From DATEMK01 sp035275625 (lineage in GTDB: Bacteria > Bacteroidota > Bacteroidia > AKYH767-A > OLB10), in assembly GCA_035275625.1 (NCBI GenBank), contig DATEMK010000280.1:1-13008 (forward strand): 13,008 nt of DNA. The letters are read 5' to 3'. Below, in pieces: positions 1-7,581 of this stretch. Below the pieces are notes generated by a model. That model was not told the DNA's origin and made no database searches. It saw nothing but the letters and a program-made list of their open reading frames with translations. How positions within the stretch are numbered: position 1 is the stretch's first letter; every line of letters begins with the position of its first letter. Position numbers and translations under genes: made by a program.

Positions 1-45
1 TTCTTGTAACAAACTAAATAAATCAACAATCTAACACATGCATTT

Positions 46-375
46 TTAATTTTCAGCCGGTTGTTCGCTCGGAGCGCTCTCGCTTCCCACCGTCATCTCG
101 CCCGTAAACAAAGGCTCTAACGTCACCTTAATGCGCGAAACAGTTCCTGCAGAAAGCGTCACATTCACAAACTTATCCGCGCATCCGTCACAAACGATTT
201 TGCACACCGCGGGCCCCTGTGAAAGCTGCGTCAGCAGCGTTTCACCGTTCACATCCGTGGTGCCGCGCCTATCTGTGCCTTCAATGCTCACCTCTGCGCC
301 TTGTTTCAGCGCACCGTTAAGCTTTACTTCCACTTCCAGCGAAGCAGCTCCCGGGGGCGTTACAATATCCGACAC
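46..375 (-). CDS. Small hypothetical protein with a carboxypeptidase-regulatory/CnaB-like beta-sandwich
   Basis: A 109-residue protein I do not recognise by name. After a short Pro/Gly-rich start it shows alternating beta-strand patterns (LEVEVKLNG, AEVSIEGTD, then a Thr/Asn-Gly turn, then VTLSAGTVSRIKVTLE), which resembles the carboxypeptidase-regulatory-like or CnaB-type fold used for ligand or peptide binding. Residues about 58-65 hold a CxxxxCxxC-like cluster (VCKIVCDGC). There is no signal peptide, and the tail is Ser/Glu/Pro-rich. The start is a GTG at 375. No ATG lies in frame between it and the stop upstream, and the nearest GGAGG (about 407-413) is roughly 30 bases away, so the start is uncertain. 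G+C is near 55-60% over much of the gene, clearly above most neighbours, which may mean transfer. It is divergent from the T9SS protein. No function can be assigned. Confidence 0.6.
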   Translation of the reverse strand: MSDIVTPPGAASLEVEVKLNGALKQGAEVSIEGTDRRGTTDVNGETLLTQLSQGPAVCKIVCDGCADKFVNVTLSAGTVSRIKVTLEPLFTGEMTVGSESAPSEQPAEN

Positions 376-508
376 CGCTTCATACGAAAACTGAAAGAAG
401 GCTTCCTCCTTTCGCAGGAAGACATACCTATTTTATTAGAAGAAACACATTTTTCAAAAGAAGCGATCCATCCCTCATTCGGTTTGCGTTCAAAATAACA
501 GATTCACT

Positions 509-553
509 ATTCGTAAATTCGTAATCCCGATAGCTATCGGGACGTTATTCGTA
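509..553. repeat. ATTCGTA repeats flanking an 18-bp perfect palindrome
   Basis: The heptamer attcgta occurs at 509-515, 517-523 and 547-553. Between the second and third copies lies the perfect palindrome tcccgatagctatcggga (525-542). The 15-mer attcgtaaattcgta (509-523) recurs exactly at 11582-11596 in another intergenic region of the window. From general familiarity, palindromes of this type are scattered through many Bacteroidota genomes, but I could not check that here. The element is most likely a non-autonomous dispersed intergenic repeat. A protein-binding operator is an alternative. Confidence 0.6.
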
Positions 554-575
554 CCAAAATCATACAAAATCATTA

Positions 576-605
576 TTGCATTGTCATAATACTGCACTAT
601 TTTTA
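576..605 (+). promoter_or_regulatory. Candidate Bacteroidota-type promoter for the T9SS cargo gene
   Basis: TTG at 576-578 is followed, after a 19-base spacer, by TATTTTTA at 598-605. This resembles the sigma-ABfr pattern TTTG-N19-TAnnTTTG with one mismatch in the -7 box. It would place the transcription start near 612 and leave a leader of about 20 bases before the ATG at 632. Confidence 0.4.
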
Positions 606-631
606 CGCCCTCAAACCAAAACAGCATTCAA

Positions 632-2944
632 ATGAAAAAACTTTTACTCGCCATTACCATAATTTCTTTCAGCCTTTCGGCAAAAGCACAATTAACCGGC
701 ATGAGCCCCAACACTGCCAGCATCAATCAAACCCTTCAGACAACAGTTACCGGTCCCGGGTTATTCCTGCAGGGGTCCTCTCCCTCGGGCAACCTGTTCT
801 CAGTTTACCTTACCAACGGTGCAACTTCCATTGCCATATTTGATTACGGCAACATGATATTCAATAACATCACCGTCAATTCCACCGATGATTTCACCAC
901 CGATTTCTTCACTATTCCCTATACCGCCACACCCGGCCAGTACCTGCTCACAGTCGTAACAGGCGATATCTTCAACCCCTGGTGGAACCAACAGACCTAT
1001 ACCTTGCCCAATGCATTCACCGTGCTGCCGCCCGATGGATACATAGAAGGAAATGTATATCTCGATGCCAATCAAAATGGAATAAAAGATGGCGGTGAAC
1101 CCGGAATCCAAAATGAATATGCACGAGTGATGCCTCAAAACTATTCTATCTCCACAGATGCTTCAGGCGATTATTCCCTGCCCGCCATGAACGGCCCGCA
1201 TACCGTTGAATGGATACCCTCTACATGGGGCAATTACCAGCTTTCCTCTGATTCAGCCTCCTATACAGTGACCGTAAACAACAACACACAGGGAGGATTT
1301 GACTTTGGGTTAAAACCAGCCCTCCTTTCCATGTCCATCAATTATACACAGATCGGGGGCACCGTCTTCACCACCATCACCGGTGACGGAATCTTTAGCA
1401 CCGCCCCCACCATCTATATAAGAAAAGGAGGCAGTTATACCGTTTATGCCGCTAATGAGGCCTTCGTAAATTCAAATACCGTTACATGCAATCTTACCGT
1501 TCCTTTCAATGCCGTTTACATCGGAACCTATGATTTATATGTATATTGGGGAACGTCATATTACATGTTGCCTGCAGCTTTCACCGTCACGGCATTCAAC
1601 TCCGGCTTCACCGGTAAAGTATATTTCGATACTAACGGCAACGGAGTTTACGATGGAGGCGAAGCCCTCCTTGCCAATTCAAAAGTGGAGCTTACTCCCG
1701 GCAACATCCTCGCATTCACTAATAGCACTGGCGACTATGGTTTTGCTACCGCTAACGGAACTTATACCGTCACCTACCTGCCGCGGAATTACGAAACCGT
1801 CACTTCTGCACCTGCTTACACGGCAACCATAAACAATAACGTCTCGGCTAATAACAATTTCGGAGTGCAGATTTCGCCCACGTTCGATAGCTTATCTTTA
1901 TATGTCGAACACTATCTCATTCGTTGCAATGTTCCGTTCTCCATCTTTGCTTATGTCACTAATCACGGGGCCGATCCCGCCAACGGACGTCTCATAATGG
2001 TCCAGGATCCCGCTATGGGAACCATTGTAACCGCCCCTCCGCCTGATTATTATTCCAATGATACATTAATTTGGAACTTCTCCAATCTCGGAGTGGGTCA
2101 AACGTTCACCCGGCTGCCGACATTCACAGCGCCTCCGGCAGGCACTTTCTTAAACTTTAAATTTATTGCGCAGCAGCTGGATGCCGGCAACAATGTAATC
2201 TTCTCATCAGAACTGAATTTTTCAAATACCGTAAGTTGTTCTTTCGACCCCAATGATAAGCATGTACAGCCTCCCGGAGTCCAGGCGCCTCATTACACTT
2301 TATTTAGTGAAGATTTGTATTACACCATCCGCTTCCAGAACACCGGGAACGACACTGCATTCAGAGTAATCATCTATGATACGCTTGACGCAGACCTTGA
2401 TTTCAACACATTTGAATTCATTTCCTCCAGCCATGCCGTAGTAACAGAATTGAACCCTGCAAACGGGGCACTTAAATTTACATTCAACAACATTTTACTC
2501 GCTGACAGTAACATTAACGAACCTGCCAGTCACGGTGAAATAACTTACAGGATAAGAACCCTGACCGGTTTGCCCGCAAATACAGTTGTTAATAACACAG
2601 CATATATAGTATTTGATCTCAACACACCTGTAGTAACAAACACCCCGTTTAATACAATGGTTTATGTTATTCCTGTCGGAATAGAGGAAGTAAAAACCGA
2701 TAACGGAGTAGTTGTTTATCCTAACCCGTTCGACCGTTCTGCATGGCTCCTGTTTATCAACGATAAAAACGAAAAATACGATCTCACCGTCACCGATCCA
2801 AACGGAAGAATAGTCCTTGAAAAAGAAACTACATCTGACCGTTTCCTTATTGAAAAAGGAAGGTTGAGCGAAGGAATGTATTTTTATAAACTGTCAAACA
2901 ATAACAGGACAATTAATTTTAGTGGTAAATTTGCCATCAGGTAA
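632..2944 (+). CDS. Secreted multi-domain protein with SdrD B-like repeats and T9SS type A sorting domain
   Basis: A 770-residue exported protein, probably bound to the cell surface or released by the type IX secretion system. Residues 1-19 are a signal peptide (two Lys, hydrophobic core, AKA-Q cleavage site). Two related modules follow, about 21-228 and 229-412. Each has an IPT/TIG-like beta-sandwich and then an SdrD B-like domain carrying a calcium-loop-like DxNxNG motif (D145-G150, D333-G338) and a GGE. Residues about 415-535 resemble a CARDB/DUF11-type beta domain. About 536-680 match the conserved Bacteroidota module that starts DPNDK (539-543) and contains YTIRFQNTGND, which I take to be DUF7619. 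The end, about 693-770, is a T9SS type A sorting domain beginning VVVYPNPF and closing with a Gly-Met-Tyr-Phe-Tyr strand and a Lys/Arg tail. No catalytic domain is visible, so an adhesive or structural role is inferred. A strong terminator follows. Confidence 0.9.
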   Translation: MKKLLLAITIISFSLSAKAQLTGMSPNTASINQTLQTTVTGPGLFLQGSSPSGNLFSVYLTNGATSIAIFDYGNMIFNNITVNSTDDFTTDFFTIPYTATPGQYLLTVVTGDIFNPWWNQQTYTLPNAFTVLPPDGYIEGNVYLDANQNGIKDGGEPGIQNEYARVMPQNYSISTDASGDYSLPAMNGPHTVEWIPSTWGNYQLSSDSASYTVTVNNNTQGGFDFGLKPALLSMSINYTQIGGTVFTTITGDGIFSTAPTIYIRKGGSYTVYAANEAFVNSNTVTCNLTVPFNAVYIGTYDLYVYWGTSYYMLPAAFTVTAFNSGFTGKVYFDTNGNGVYDGGEALLANSKVELTPGNILAFTNSTGDYGFATANGTYTVTYLPRNYETVTSAPAYTATINNNVSANNNFGVQISPTFDSLSLYVEHYLIRCNVPFSIFAYVTNHGADPANGRLIMVQDPAMGTIVTAPPPDYYSNDTLIWNFSNLGVGQTFTRLPTFTAPPAGTFLNFKFIAQQLDAGNNVIFSSELNFSNTVSCSFDPNDKHVQPPGVQAPHYTLFSEDLYYTIRFQNTGNDTAFRVIIYDTLDADLDFNTFEFISSSHAVVTELNPANGALKFTFNNILLADSNINEPASHGEITYRIRTLTGLPANTVVNNTAYIVFDLNTPVVTNTPFNTMVYVIPVGIEEVKTDNGVVVYPNPFDRSAWLLFINDKNEKYDLTVTDPNGRIVLEKETTSDRFLIEKGRLSEGMYFYKLSNNNRTINFSGKFAIR

Positions 2945-2977
2945 GTAAAACAAACTTCCTTTCGGCTTTTTACCTGT

Positions 2978-3011
2978 AAAAAACGGAGCCCGTCAAACGG
3001 TTCCGTTTTTT
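2978..3011 (+). terminator. Strong intrinsic terminator after the T9SS cargo gene
   Basis: The arms aaaaaacgga (2978-2987) and tccgtttttt (3002-3011) are perfect complements. The stem continues through a G-U pair and a bulged C into ccgt/acgg (2990-2993 and 2997-3000) around a three-base loop. The T-run on one side and A-run on the other give it the form of a bidirectional rho-independent terminator. It starts 34 bases after the stop codon and ends 25 bases before the next gene. Confidence 0.85.
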
Positions 3012-3023
3012 ATTTGCTTTCCT

Positions 3024-3031
3024 TATCTTTG
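3024..3031 (+). promoter_or_regulatory. Perfect -7 box just before the DUF255 gene
   Basis: TATCTTTG matches the Bacteroidota -7 consensus TAnnTTTG exactly, but it ends only 5 bases before the annotated ATG at 3037. A TTTG 19 bases upstream is absent, because that position falls inside the terminator stem. If it is functional, transcription would begin at or just after the ATG at 3037, implying a leaderless message or use of the downstream ATG at 3103. Confidence 0.35.
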
Positions 3032-3036
3032 ATGAA

Positions 3037-5136
3037 ATGAAAATAAATTTTTTAAATTATTTTCTGCTCACCAGTTTTATTTTTTCTGTAATTTTATCCT
3101 GCATGTCTCCAAACGAAAAATATACAAACGCGCTTATTAACGAAACCAGTCCTTATCTTTTGCAGCACGCTCACAACCCTGTAGACTGGTATGCCTGGAA
3201 CGATGCAAGTCTTCAAAAAGCTAAAGATGAAAATAAATTAATGCTTATCAGCATAGGCTATTCAGCATGTCACTGGTGTCATGTAATGGAACACGAAAGC
3301 TTTGAGAATGATAGTGTGGCAAAAATCATGAATGATCATTTTATCTGTATCAAAGTGGACCGTGAAGAGCGCCCTGACATTGACCAGGTCTATATGCATG
3401 CCGTCCAAATGATGACAGGACAAGGCGGCTGGCCCCTCAATTGTTTCACCTTGCCGGATGCTTTGCCTTTTTTTGGCGGCATTTATTTTCCACGACAGCA
3501 ATGGATAAATGTCCTCACCCAACTTTCCGAAATGTGGAAAAATGATCCCCAGCGGTTGCAACAATATGCAAAGGAATTAACCGAGGGAATAAAAAATGCC
3601 GATTTTGTAAAAGCAGACAGTATTCCCGGAGATAGCTTCTATACAAAGGAAGATATAGATATCATGTATAAAAACTGGTCAGCATCATTCGACAAAACCG
3701 AAGGCGGGCCCAACCGCGCACCAAAATTTCCGATGCCTAACAACTATGAATTTTTATTGCGCTATTACTATCATACAGAAAGCAAAGAATGTCTCGATCA
3801 TGTTTTGCTTACCCTCGATAAAATGGCGTATGGCGGAATTTATGATCACATCGGTGGCGGTTTCGCACGTTATTCCACTGACAAAACCTGGAAAGTCCCT
3901 CACTTCGAGAAAATGTTATATGACAATGCCCAGCTCGTAACATTATATTCGCAGGCATACCAGTTAACAAAAAAAGAATTATATAAAAATATAGTTTATG
4001 AAACCCTTGCATTCATCACACATGAGCTGACTGCACCGGGAGGAGGCTTCTATTCAGCCCTTGATGCCGACAGTGAAGGTGAAGAAGGAAAATATTACGT
4101 ATGGAAAAAAGAAGAACTTGAAAAACTATTGGGTGACAAATCAAAATTATTTTTTGAAACATATAACATTAATGATTACGGATACTGGGAACACAATAAC
4201 TATATTCTTATACGAAAAGAAAAGGATGAAGCTATTATCAAAAAAAACAATTTAACAATAGAACAATTCAACAATACAATCAATGAGTGCAAAAAAATAT
4301 TGCTCCATGAAAGAAATAAACGAATCCGTCCCGGCTTAGATGATAAAATACTTGCATCATGGAACGGATTGATGATAAAAGCTTATGCAGATGCTTACCA
4401 TGTTTTCGATGAGAAAAAGTTTTTAGATGCTGCTGCTAATCACGCAAATTTTATTTTTCAAAAATTAAGCAAAGAAGACGGGGGATTATATCATAATTAC
4501 AAGACAGGCAAAGCAACCATTAACGGTTTCCTGGAAGATTACTGCCTTATGATAGAAGCAACTATTGCATTGTACCAATATACTTTCAACGAAACCTGGC
4601 TGATGAAAGCGGATCAATTAATGCAATATGCCATCAGGCATTTTCAGAATAAATCATCCGGAATGTTTTATTTCACTTCTGATTCAGACAGCGCTCTCAT
4701 CACAAGAAAAACAGAAACAGAAGATAATGTTATCCCGGCATCCGGCTCATCCATTGCTAAATCACTTTTTATATTAGGGCATTATTTTGAAAATGATGAG
4801 TATATCAGCCTGTCAAAAAAAATGACGGGATCGGTACAAGATTTGATTTCAAAATACCCTTCCGCTTTTTCAAATTGGGGAATATTACTGATGAATCAAT
4901 TATATCCCTTTTATGAAATTGCTATTGCAGGCAAGAAGGAAGAAGAAAAACGCAAAGAAATAAACCAACATTTTATTCCGAACAAAATTTTAGCAGGAAG
5001 TATGCAGCAAAGTGAAATGCCGCTGCTCCGAAACCGCTTTGTTGAAAACAAAACCCTTATTTATGTTTGTGCGGACAGACATTGCCTGCTTCCATTGGAA
5101 AATACTGGCGCTGCGCTTAAACAGATTAAAAAATAA
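3037..5136 (+). CDS. DUF255 / thioredoxin-domain protein (YyaL-like), possible lipoprotein
   Basis: A 699-residue member of the DUF255 family (Bacillus YyaL-like; N-terminal Thioredox_DsbH domain plus a glucosamine-epimerase-like alpha/alpha barrel). The hallmark ETSPYLLQHAHNPVDWY lies about residues 34-50, and the thioredoxin CxxC is C78-H-W-C81. The barrel shows GGIYDHIGGGFARYSTD followed by WKVPHFEKMLYDN (about 266-297), ALDADSEGEEGKYYVW (about 341-356) and RPGLDDKILASWNGLM (about 431-446). These are all conserved family blocks. The biochemical reaction of the family is not established. N-terminal residues 1-22 (hydrophobic, ending ILSC) resemble a lipoprotein signal with Cys22 as acylation site, whereas typical family members start where Met23 lies. 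Start choice therefore decides membrane-anchored or cytoplasmic location. The gene stands alone between a terminator upstream and a convergent gene downstream. Confidence 0.9.
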   Translation: MKINFLNYFLLTSFIFSVILSCMSPNEKYTNALINETSPYLLQHAHNPVDWYAWNDASLQKAKDENKLMLISIGYSACHWCHVMEHESFENDSVAKIMNDHFICIKVDREERPDIDQVYMHAVQMMTGQGGWPLNCFTLPDALPFFGGIYFPRQQWINVLTQLSEMWKNDPQRLQQYAKELTEGIKNADFVKADSIPGDSFYTKEDIDIMYKNWSASFDKTEGGPNRAPKFPMPNNYEFLLRYYYHTESKECLDHVLLTLDKMAYGGIYDHIGGGFARYSTDKTWKVPHFEKMLYDNAQLVTLYSQAYQLTKKELYKNIVYETLAFITHELTAPGGGFYSALDADSEGEEGKYYVWKKEELEKLLGDKSKLFFETYNINDYGYWEHNNYILIRKEKDEAIIKKNNLTIEQFNNTINECKKILLHERNKRIRPGLDDKILASWNGLMIKAYADAYHVFDEKKFLDAAANHANFIFQKLSKEDGGLYHNYKTGKATINGFLEDYCLMIEATIALYQYTFNETWLMKADQLMQYAIRHFQNKSSGMFYFTSDSDSALITRKTETEDNVIPASGSSIAKSLFILGHYFENDEYISLSKKMTGSVQDLISKYPSAFSNWGILLMNQLYPFYEIAIAGKKEEEKRKEINQHFIPNKILAGSMQQSEMPLLRNRFVENKTLIYVCADRHCLLPLENTGAALKQIKK

Positions 5137-5170
5137 AGGAAATTTTTTAATGCTTTGTTTAATTCCTGCA

Positions 5171-6745
5171 TTAATTCAACACCTCGTCTAAAAGTTTTTT
5201 TTCAGCCAATTTCTTTTTCACTTCTGTTGCAAAAGAAGTGCTCCGGATTTTACTTTCAACCCAGCTCACAAAATCAAAATATTCAAAGACTGTTTTTTCA
5301 AAAGGATCTTTAGACAACACTTTCAGATCATTGCGCAAGGTGATGTAGGCAGTTTCAATATCACTGTTATTTTTTGCTTTTTGAAATTTATTTATAAAAT
5401 TAAAAAATACCGGTTCAAACCGGTAAATTCGTTTTCTTTTTTCGAGATAGCGCAAAGTGGATTTAAACGTATACGGTATTAATTCATTGTTCCCCATTTC
5501 AAGATGAATGATGAGATTAAAAATTTTAGCAAAACAATAAATATCGAGATTCTGATCCATCATTGTATCATTCAGAAGGCAGTTATTCCAGTAGAGGGCT
5601 TTTGAATAATTTCCATCGGCAAAATACAGGATAGCAATGTTAAAATAAAAATAAGCCACTCTCACTTTATTCAATTTATCTGAATATTTTTTTATTCCAT
5701 TCTCAATTTCCGGTATCAGCTGCAAAGCTTTTTCAAACATTCCTGTCTGTATAAACAGGGTGAGCTCAGCGCTGAGGCTGGTTGAAAAAAGTTTTATTTC
5801 AAGGTCTTCTGTCATCTCCTCAGCAAAACTTTGAGGAATAGATTTTAATTTTTTAAGGTAAACCGGAATTTCTTTGAATTTGCGAAGCTGAATGCACAGG
5901 TAGATCATATTACTCAGTGTTGCAAAATATTTATTCGGCTCTTCTTTAAAAAAAATCGAATTGGTCTCTATAATTTTAAGATGCTTTTTAATATAATTGT
6001 AGCTGCTTTTATAATCGCCCGTACCAAAATAATAAGCGCTGTAAATATGATAATAGAGATAGCGGGTTTCATAGCTTAACGCTTTATCTTCCCCGTTAAG
6101 TAATATAGAATCAATAATATTTTTAAAACTCGCCAGTTCTGCATGATCCCGAACTCTGCCCTGTTTGTTCAGCAGGATGAATAACCGGCTTTTGATGTAC
6201 CAGAATTCAGAATAGTTGGTAATTTTTTCAATCACCAGCTGATCTTCTTCCAGCATTTTTGCCATATCTTCAAATGATTTGTCAAAGTAGGATTTGCTCT
6301 CGATCAATTTTTTTTCCCATTTAAAAATATCCAGCAATAAAGGATGTTTTTCATGCTGAGTCGCAATCCGCTTCGCCTTGGAAAGCATTTTAAGGCTTTC
6401 ATCATACAGCGATTTTTTAAAAAGAATTTCAGCAAAATGAAGCAGTTTTCTTATTTCCACATCTACAGAGCTGTCTGCATGGTAAGCATCAAGACTGAGG
6501 AGCACTGTTTCATACAATCTTCCTTTGGCAATTGCAGGACGGCTTTGAAACGTAAGCTGCTTAAAAAATTTCATCAGCTTTTTTTCATCATAGACCTCTT
6601 GTGAATCTATTGCTTCAAATAAAATAAGGTTATCATTTTTTTCACCAATCGTATGCCGTGAAGCAAACAGCTTGAAATACCGCTTTTCCGCCTTGGTCAG
6701 CGATTTTATAAGCCTGAATAAATGGTCGGAAGTGGGTTTGGACAT
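5171..6745 (-). CDS. Conserved Bacteroidota helical repeat (TPR-like) protein, function unknown
   Basis: A 524-residue protein predicted to be almost wholly alpha-helical, with no signal peptide or membrane segment. The N-terminus (residues 9-30, LFRLIKSLTKAEKRYFKLFA) is a recognisable block that I associate with a Bacteroidota family of uncharacterised proteins of about 500 residues. The body has repeated helix-pair patterns with spaced Tyr/Ala/Leu (LLHFAEILFKKSLYDESLKM near 104, YYHIYSAYYFGTGDYKSSYN near 236, AYFYFNIAILYFADGNYSKA near 363), typical of TPR-like arrays used for protein binding. The C-terminus is Lys-rich. The ATG at 6745 is chosen because the conserved block begins right after it. 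The gene converges on the DUF255 gene across 34 bases and is separated by 332 bases from the polysaccharide operon, so it is probably its own unit. No partner or function can be given. Confidence 0.8.
   Translation of the reverse strand: MSKPTSDHLFRLIKSLTKAEKRYFKLFASRHTIGEKNDNLILFEAIDSQEVYDEKKLMKFFKQLTFQSRPAIAKGRLYETVLLSLDAYHADSSVDVEIRKLLHFAEILFKKSLYDESLKMLSKAKRIATQHEKHPLLLDIFKWEKKLIESKSYFDKSFEDMAKMLEEDQLVIEKITNYSEFWYIKSRLFILLNKQGRVRDHAELASFKNIIDSILLNGEDKALSYETRYLYYHIYSAYYFGTGDYKSSYNYIKKHLKIIETNSIFFKEEPNKYFATLSNMIYLCIQLRKFKEIPVYLKKLKSIPQSFAEEMTEDLEIKLFSTSLSAELTLFIQTGMFEKALQLIPEIENGIKKYSDKLNKVRVAYFYFNIAILYFADGNYSKALYWNNCLLNDTMMDQNLDIYCFAKIFNLIIHLEMGNNELIPYTFKSTLRYLEKRKRIYRFEPVFFNFINKFQKAKNNSDIETAYITLRNDLKVLSKDPFEKTVFEYFDFVSWVESKIRSTSFATEVKKKLAEKKLLDEVLN
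5402..5425 (-). terminator. Terminator-like hairpin inside the TPR-like gene
   Basis: On the minus (sense) strand, a perfect 7-bp stem (taccggt/accggta, 5408-5425) with a four-base loop is followed directly by six T residues (5407-5402) and more A/T. The form is that of an intrinsic terminator, but it lies near codon 441 of 524 within an open frame. It may be chance from the Arg-Phe-Glu-Pro-Val coding there, or a point of partial attenuation. Confidence 0.3.
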
Positions 6746-7077
6746 GTATACTTATGCCGGTTTTTGTTTTGATTATTTTTCCGGGCTGTATGATTACAAA
6801 GATTCGGTAATAAATTTTACAAAGTTAAAGCGTAAGTTAAAATTTGTTTTTCTCTCTCTGTGAATTCACCGTTTTATAAACATTTTACCTTATTCTTTTT
6901 TTGAAAATTAAATTGAAAGTTACATAAAAGATTTGATTCACATTTGTCATTTATGAATCATTTTCCGCAGAAAGCGGTTCTCAGACCTGTATATTTATCA
7001 CCGATCTTAGTACCTGCGCTAATGCAGAAAAAAAACAAATCAAATCAGATTGAATAAAAACCACGCATTCTTTAAAA
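6746..7077. other. 332-base intergenic region, no gene seen
   Basis: This A/T-rich spacer lies between the end of the polysaccharide operon and the start of the TPR-like gene. A weak -7-like box for the latter (AATCTTTG on the minus strand, 6797-6804) has a TTTG 15 bases upstream (6820-6823), short of the usual 19. A 7-bp inverted repeat tgattca/tgaatca (6934-6940, 6954-6960) and a 4-bp ccgc/gcgg stem (6965-6977) are present. Neither is followed by a T-run on the minus strand, so no clear terminator for the operon is visible. I see no coding sequence or RNA gene. Confidence 0.55.
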
Positions 7078-7569
7078 TTATAACCTGCAAAAAGTAATAT
7101 AATCGGTTGAAGAAAGATGAGTAAACCCTGCATTACGAAGCAAAGTAACAATTTGTCCCCTGTGAAAAGTGCTGTGATTCATGCAATGCATAACCATCTG
7201 GCTTATGGAATTTGAAAATTCTTTCCCTTCTGTACTTTTATAGGTAATTATTGAATTAAAATCTGTTTCATTTTTTCCTTCTGCAAATACAACAAAATCT
7301 TTTGAAGTATTTAAAAATAATTCACCTGCATCACTCAGTGTTCCCTTAAAGTTTTTCCCGGGCCAACCTGTAAACGGTTTGTCAACTAACCGGTTAATCC
7401 AAATTGTTTCTGCACCCCAGGTATGATACAAGGTCTCTCGTATTGAAGGAAAACTGCTGTTTTGAATAACGTCAGCTTTTTCTTCTCCTGCTTCAATAAT
7501 AAATCCTAAAATTTTTGTGTTTGCCCACAAATTATATTTTGTCAAACTCACAATCGAGTCTTTTAACAT
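7078..7569 (-). CDS. DinB-family metal-binding protein
   Basis: A 163-residue protein of the DinB/YfiT-like four-helix-bundle superfamily, close to the usual 150-170 residues. The likely metal ligands are visible: H49 in LYHTWGAE, and H132 and H136 in the C-terminal NHSTFHRGQ block (H128 lies just before). N-terminal residues 9-18 (LTKYNLWANT) match the typical first helix, and W51, W57 and N59 fit the family pattern. Family members include thiol-dependent transferases and damage-inducible proteins, but most have no known substrate, and none can be inferred here. It follows the phosphatase gene by 12 bases and so is probably co-transcribed as the last gene of the polysaccharide operon, though nothing ties its chemistry to sugar metabolism. 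Its ATG at 7569 fits the family N-terminus. Confidence 0.88.
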   Translation of the reverse strand: MLKDSIVSLTKYNLWANTKILGFIIEAGEEKADVIQNSSFPSIRETLYHTWGAETIWINRLVDKPFTGWPGKNFKGTLSDAGELFLNTSKDFVVFAEGKNETDFNSIITYKSTEGKEFSNSISQMVMHCMNHSTFHRGQIVTLLRNAGFTHLSSTDYITFCRL

Positions 7570-7581
7570 GAAATGAAAAAA

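Larger units (their letters stand above)
376..631. other. Divergent intergenic region with repeat element and promoter
   Basis: This 256-base stretch lies between the small minus-strand gene and the plus-strand T9SS cargo gene. It holds a GGAGG on the minus strand near 407-413 without a well-placed start codon, a repeat-plus-palindrome element at 509-553, and a candidate Bacteroidota promoter at 576-605. I see no further gene: the short open frames here lack coding character. Confidence 0.6.

Noticed and set aside
131..394. An 87-residue plus-strand open frame opposite the small minus-strand gene
   Set aside because: It is Ser/Thr/Pro-rich with no domain pattern and looks like the antisense shadow of the 46-375 gene, whose beta-strand pattern is more protein-like.
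5137..5174. Bidirectional terminator between the DUF255 and TPR-like genes
   Set aside because: The best pairing is an A/T-rich 7-bp stem (5147-5153 with 5168-5174) around a 14-base loop, with no T-run directly after it on either strand.
6934..6977. Terminator or small RNA in the 6746-7077 spacer
   Set aside because: Only a 7-bp repeat with a 13-base loop and a 4-bp G+C stem are present, without T-runs in the needed direction. No promoter pair supports an RNA gene.
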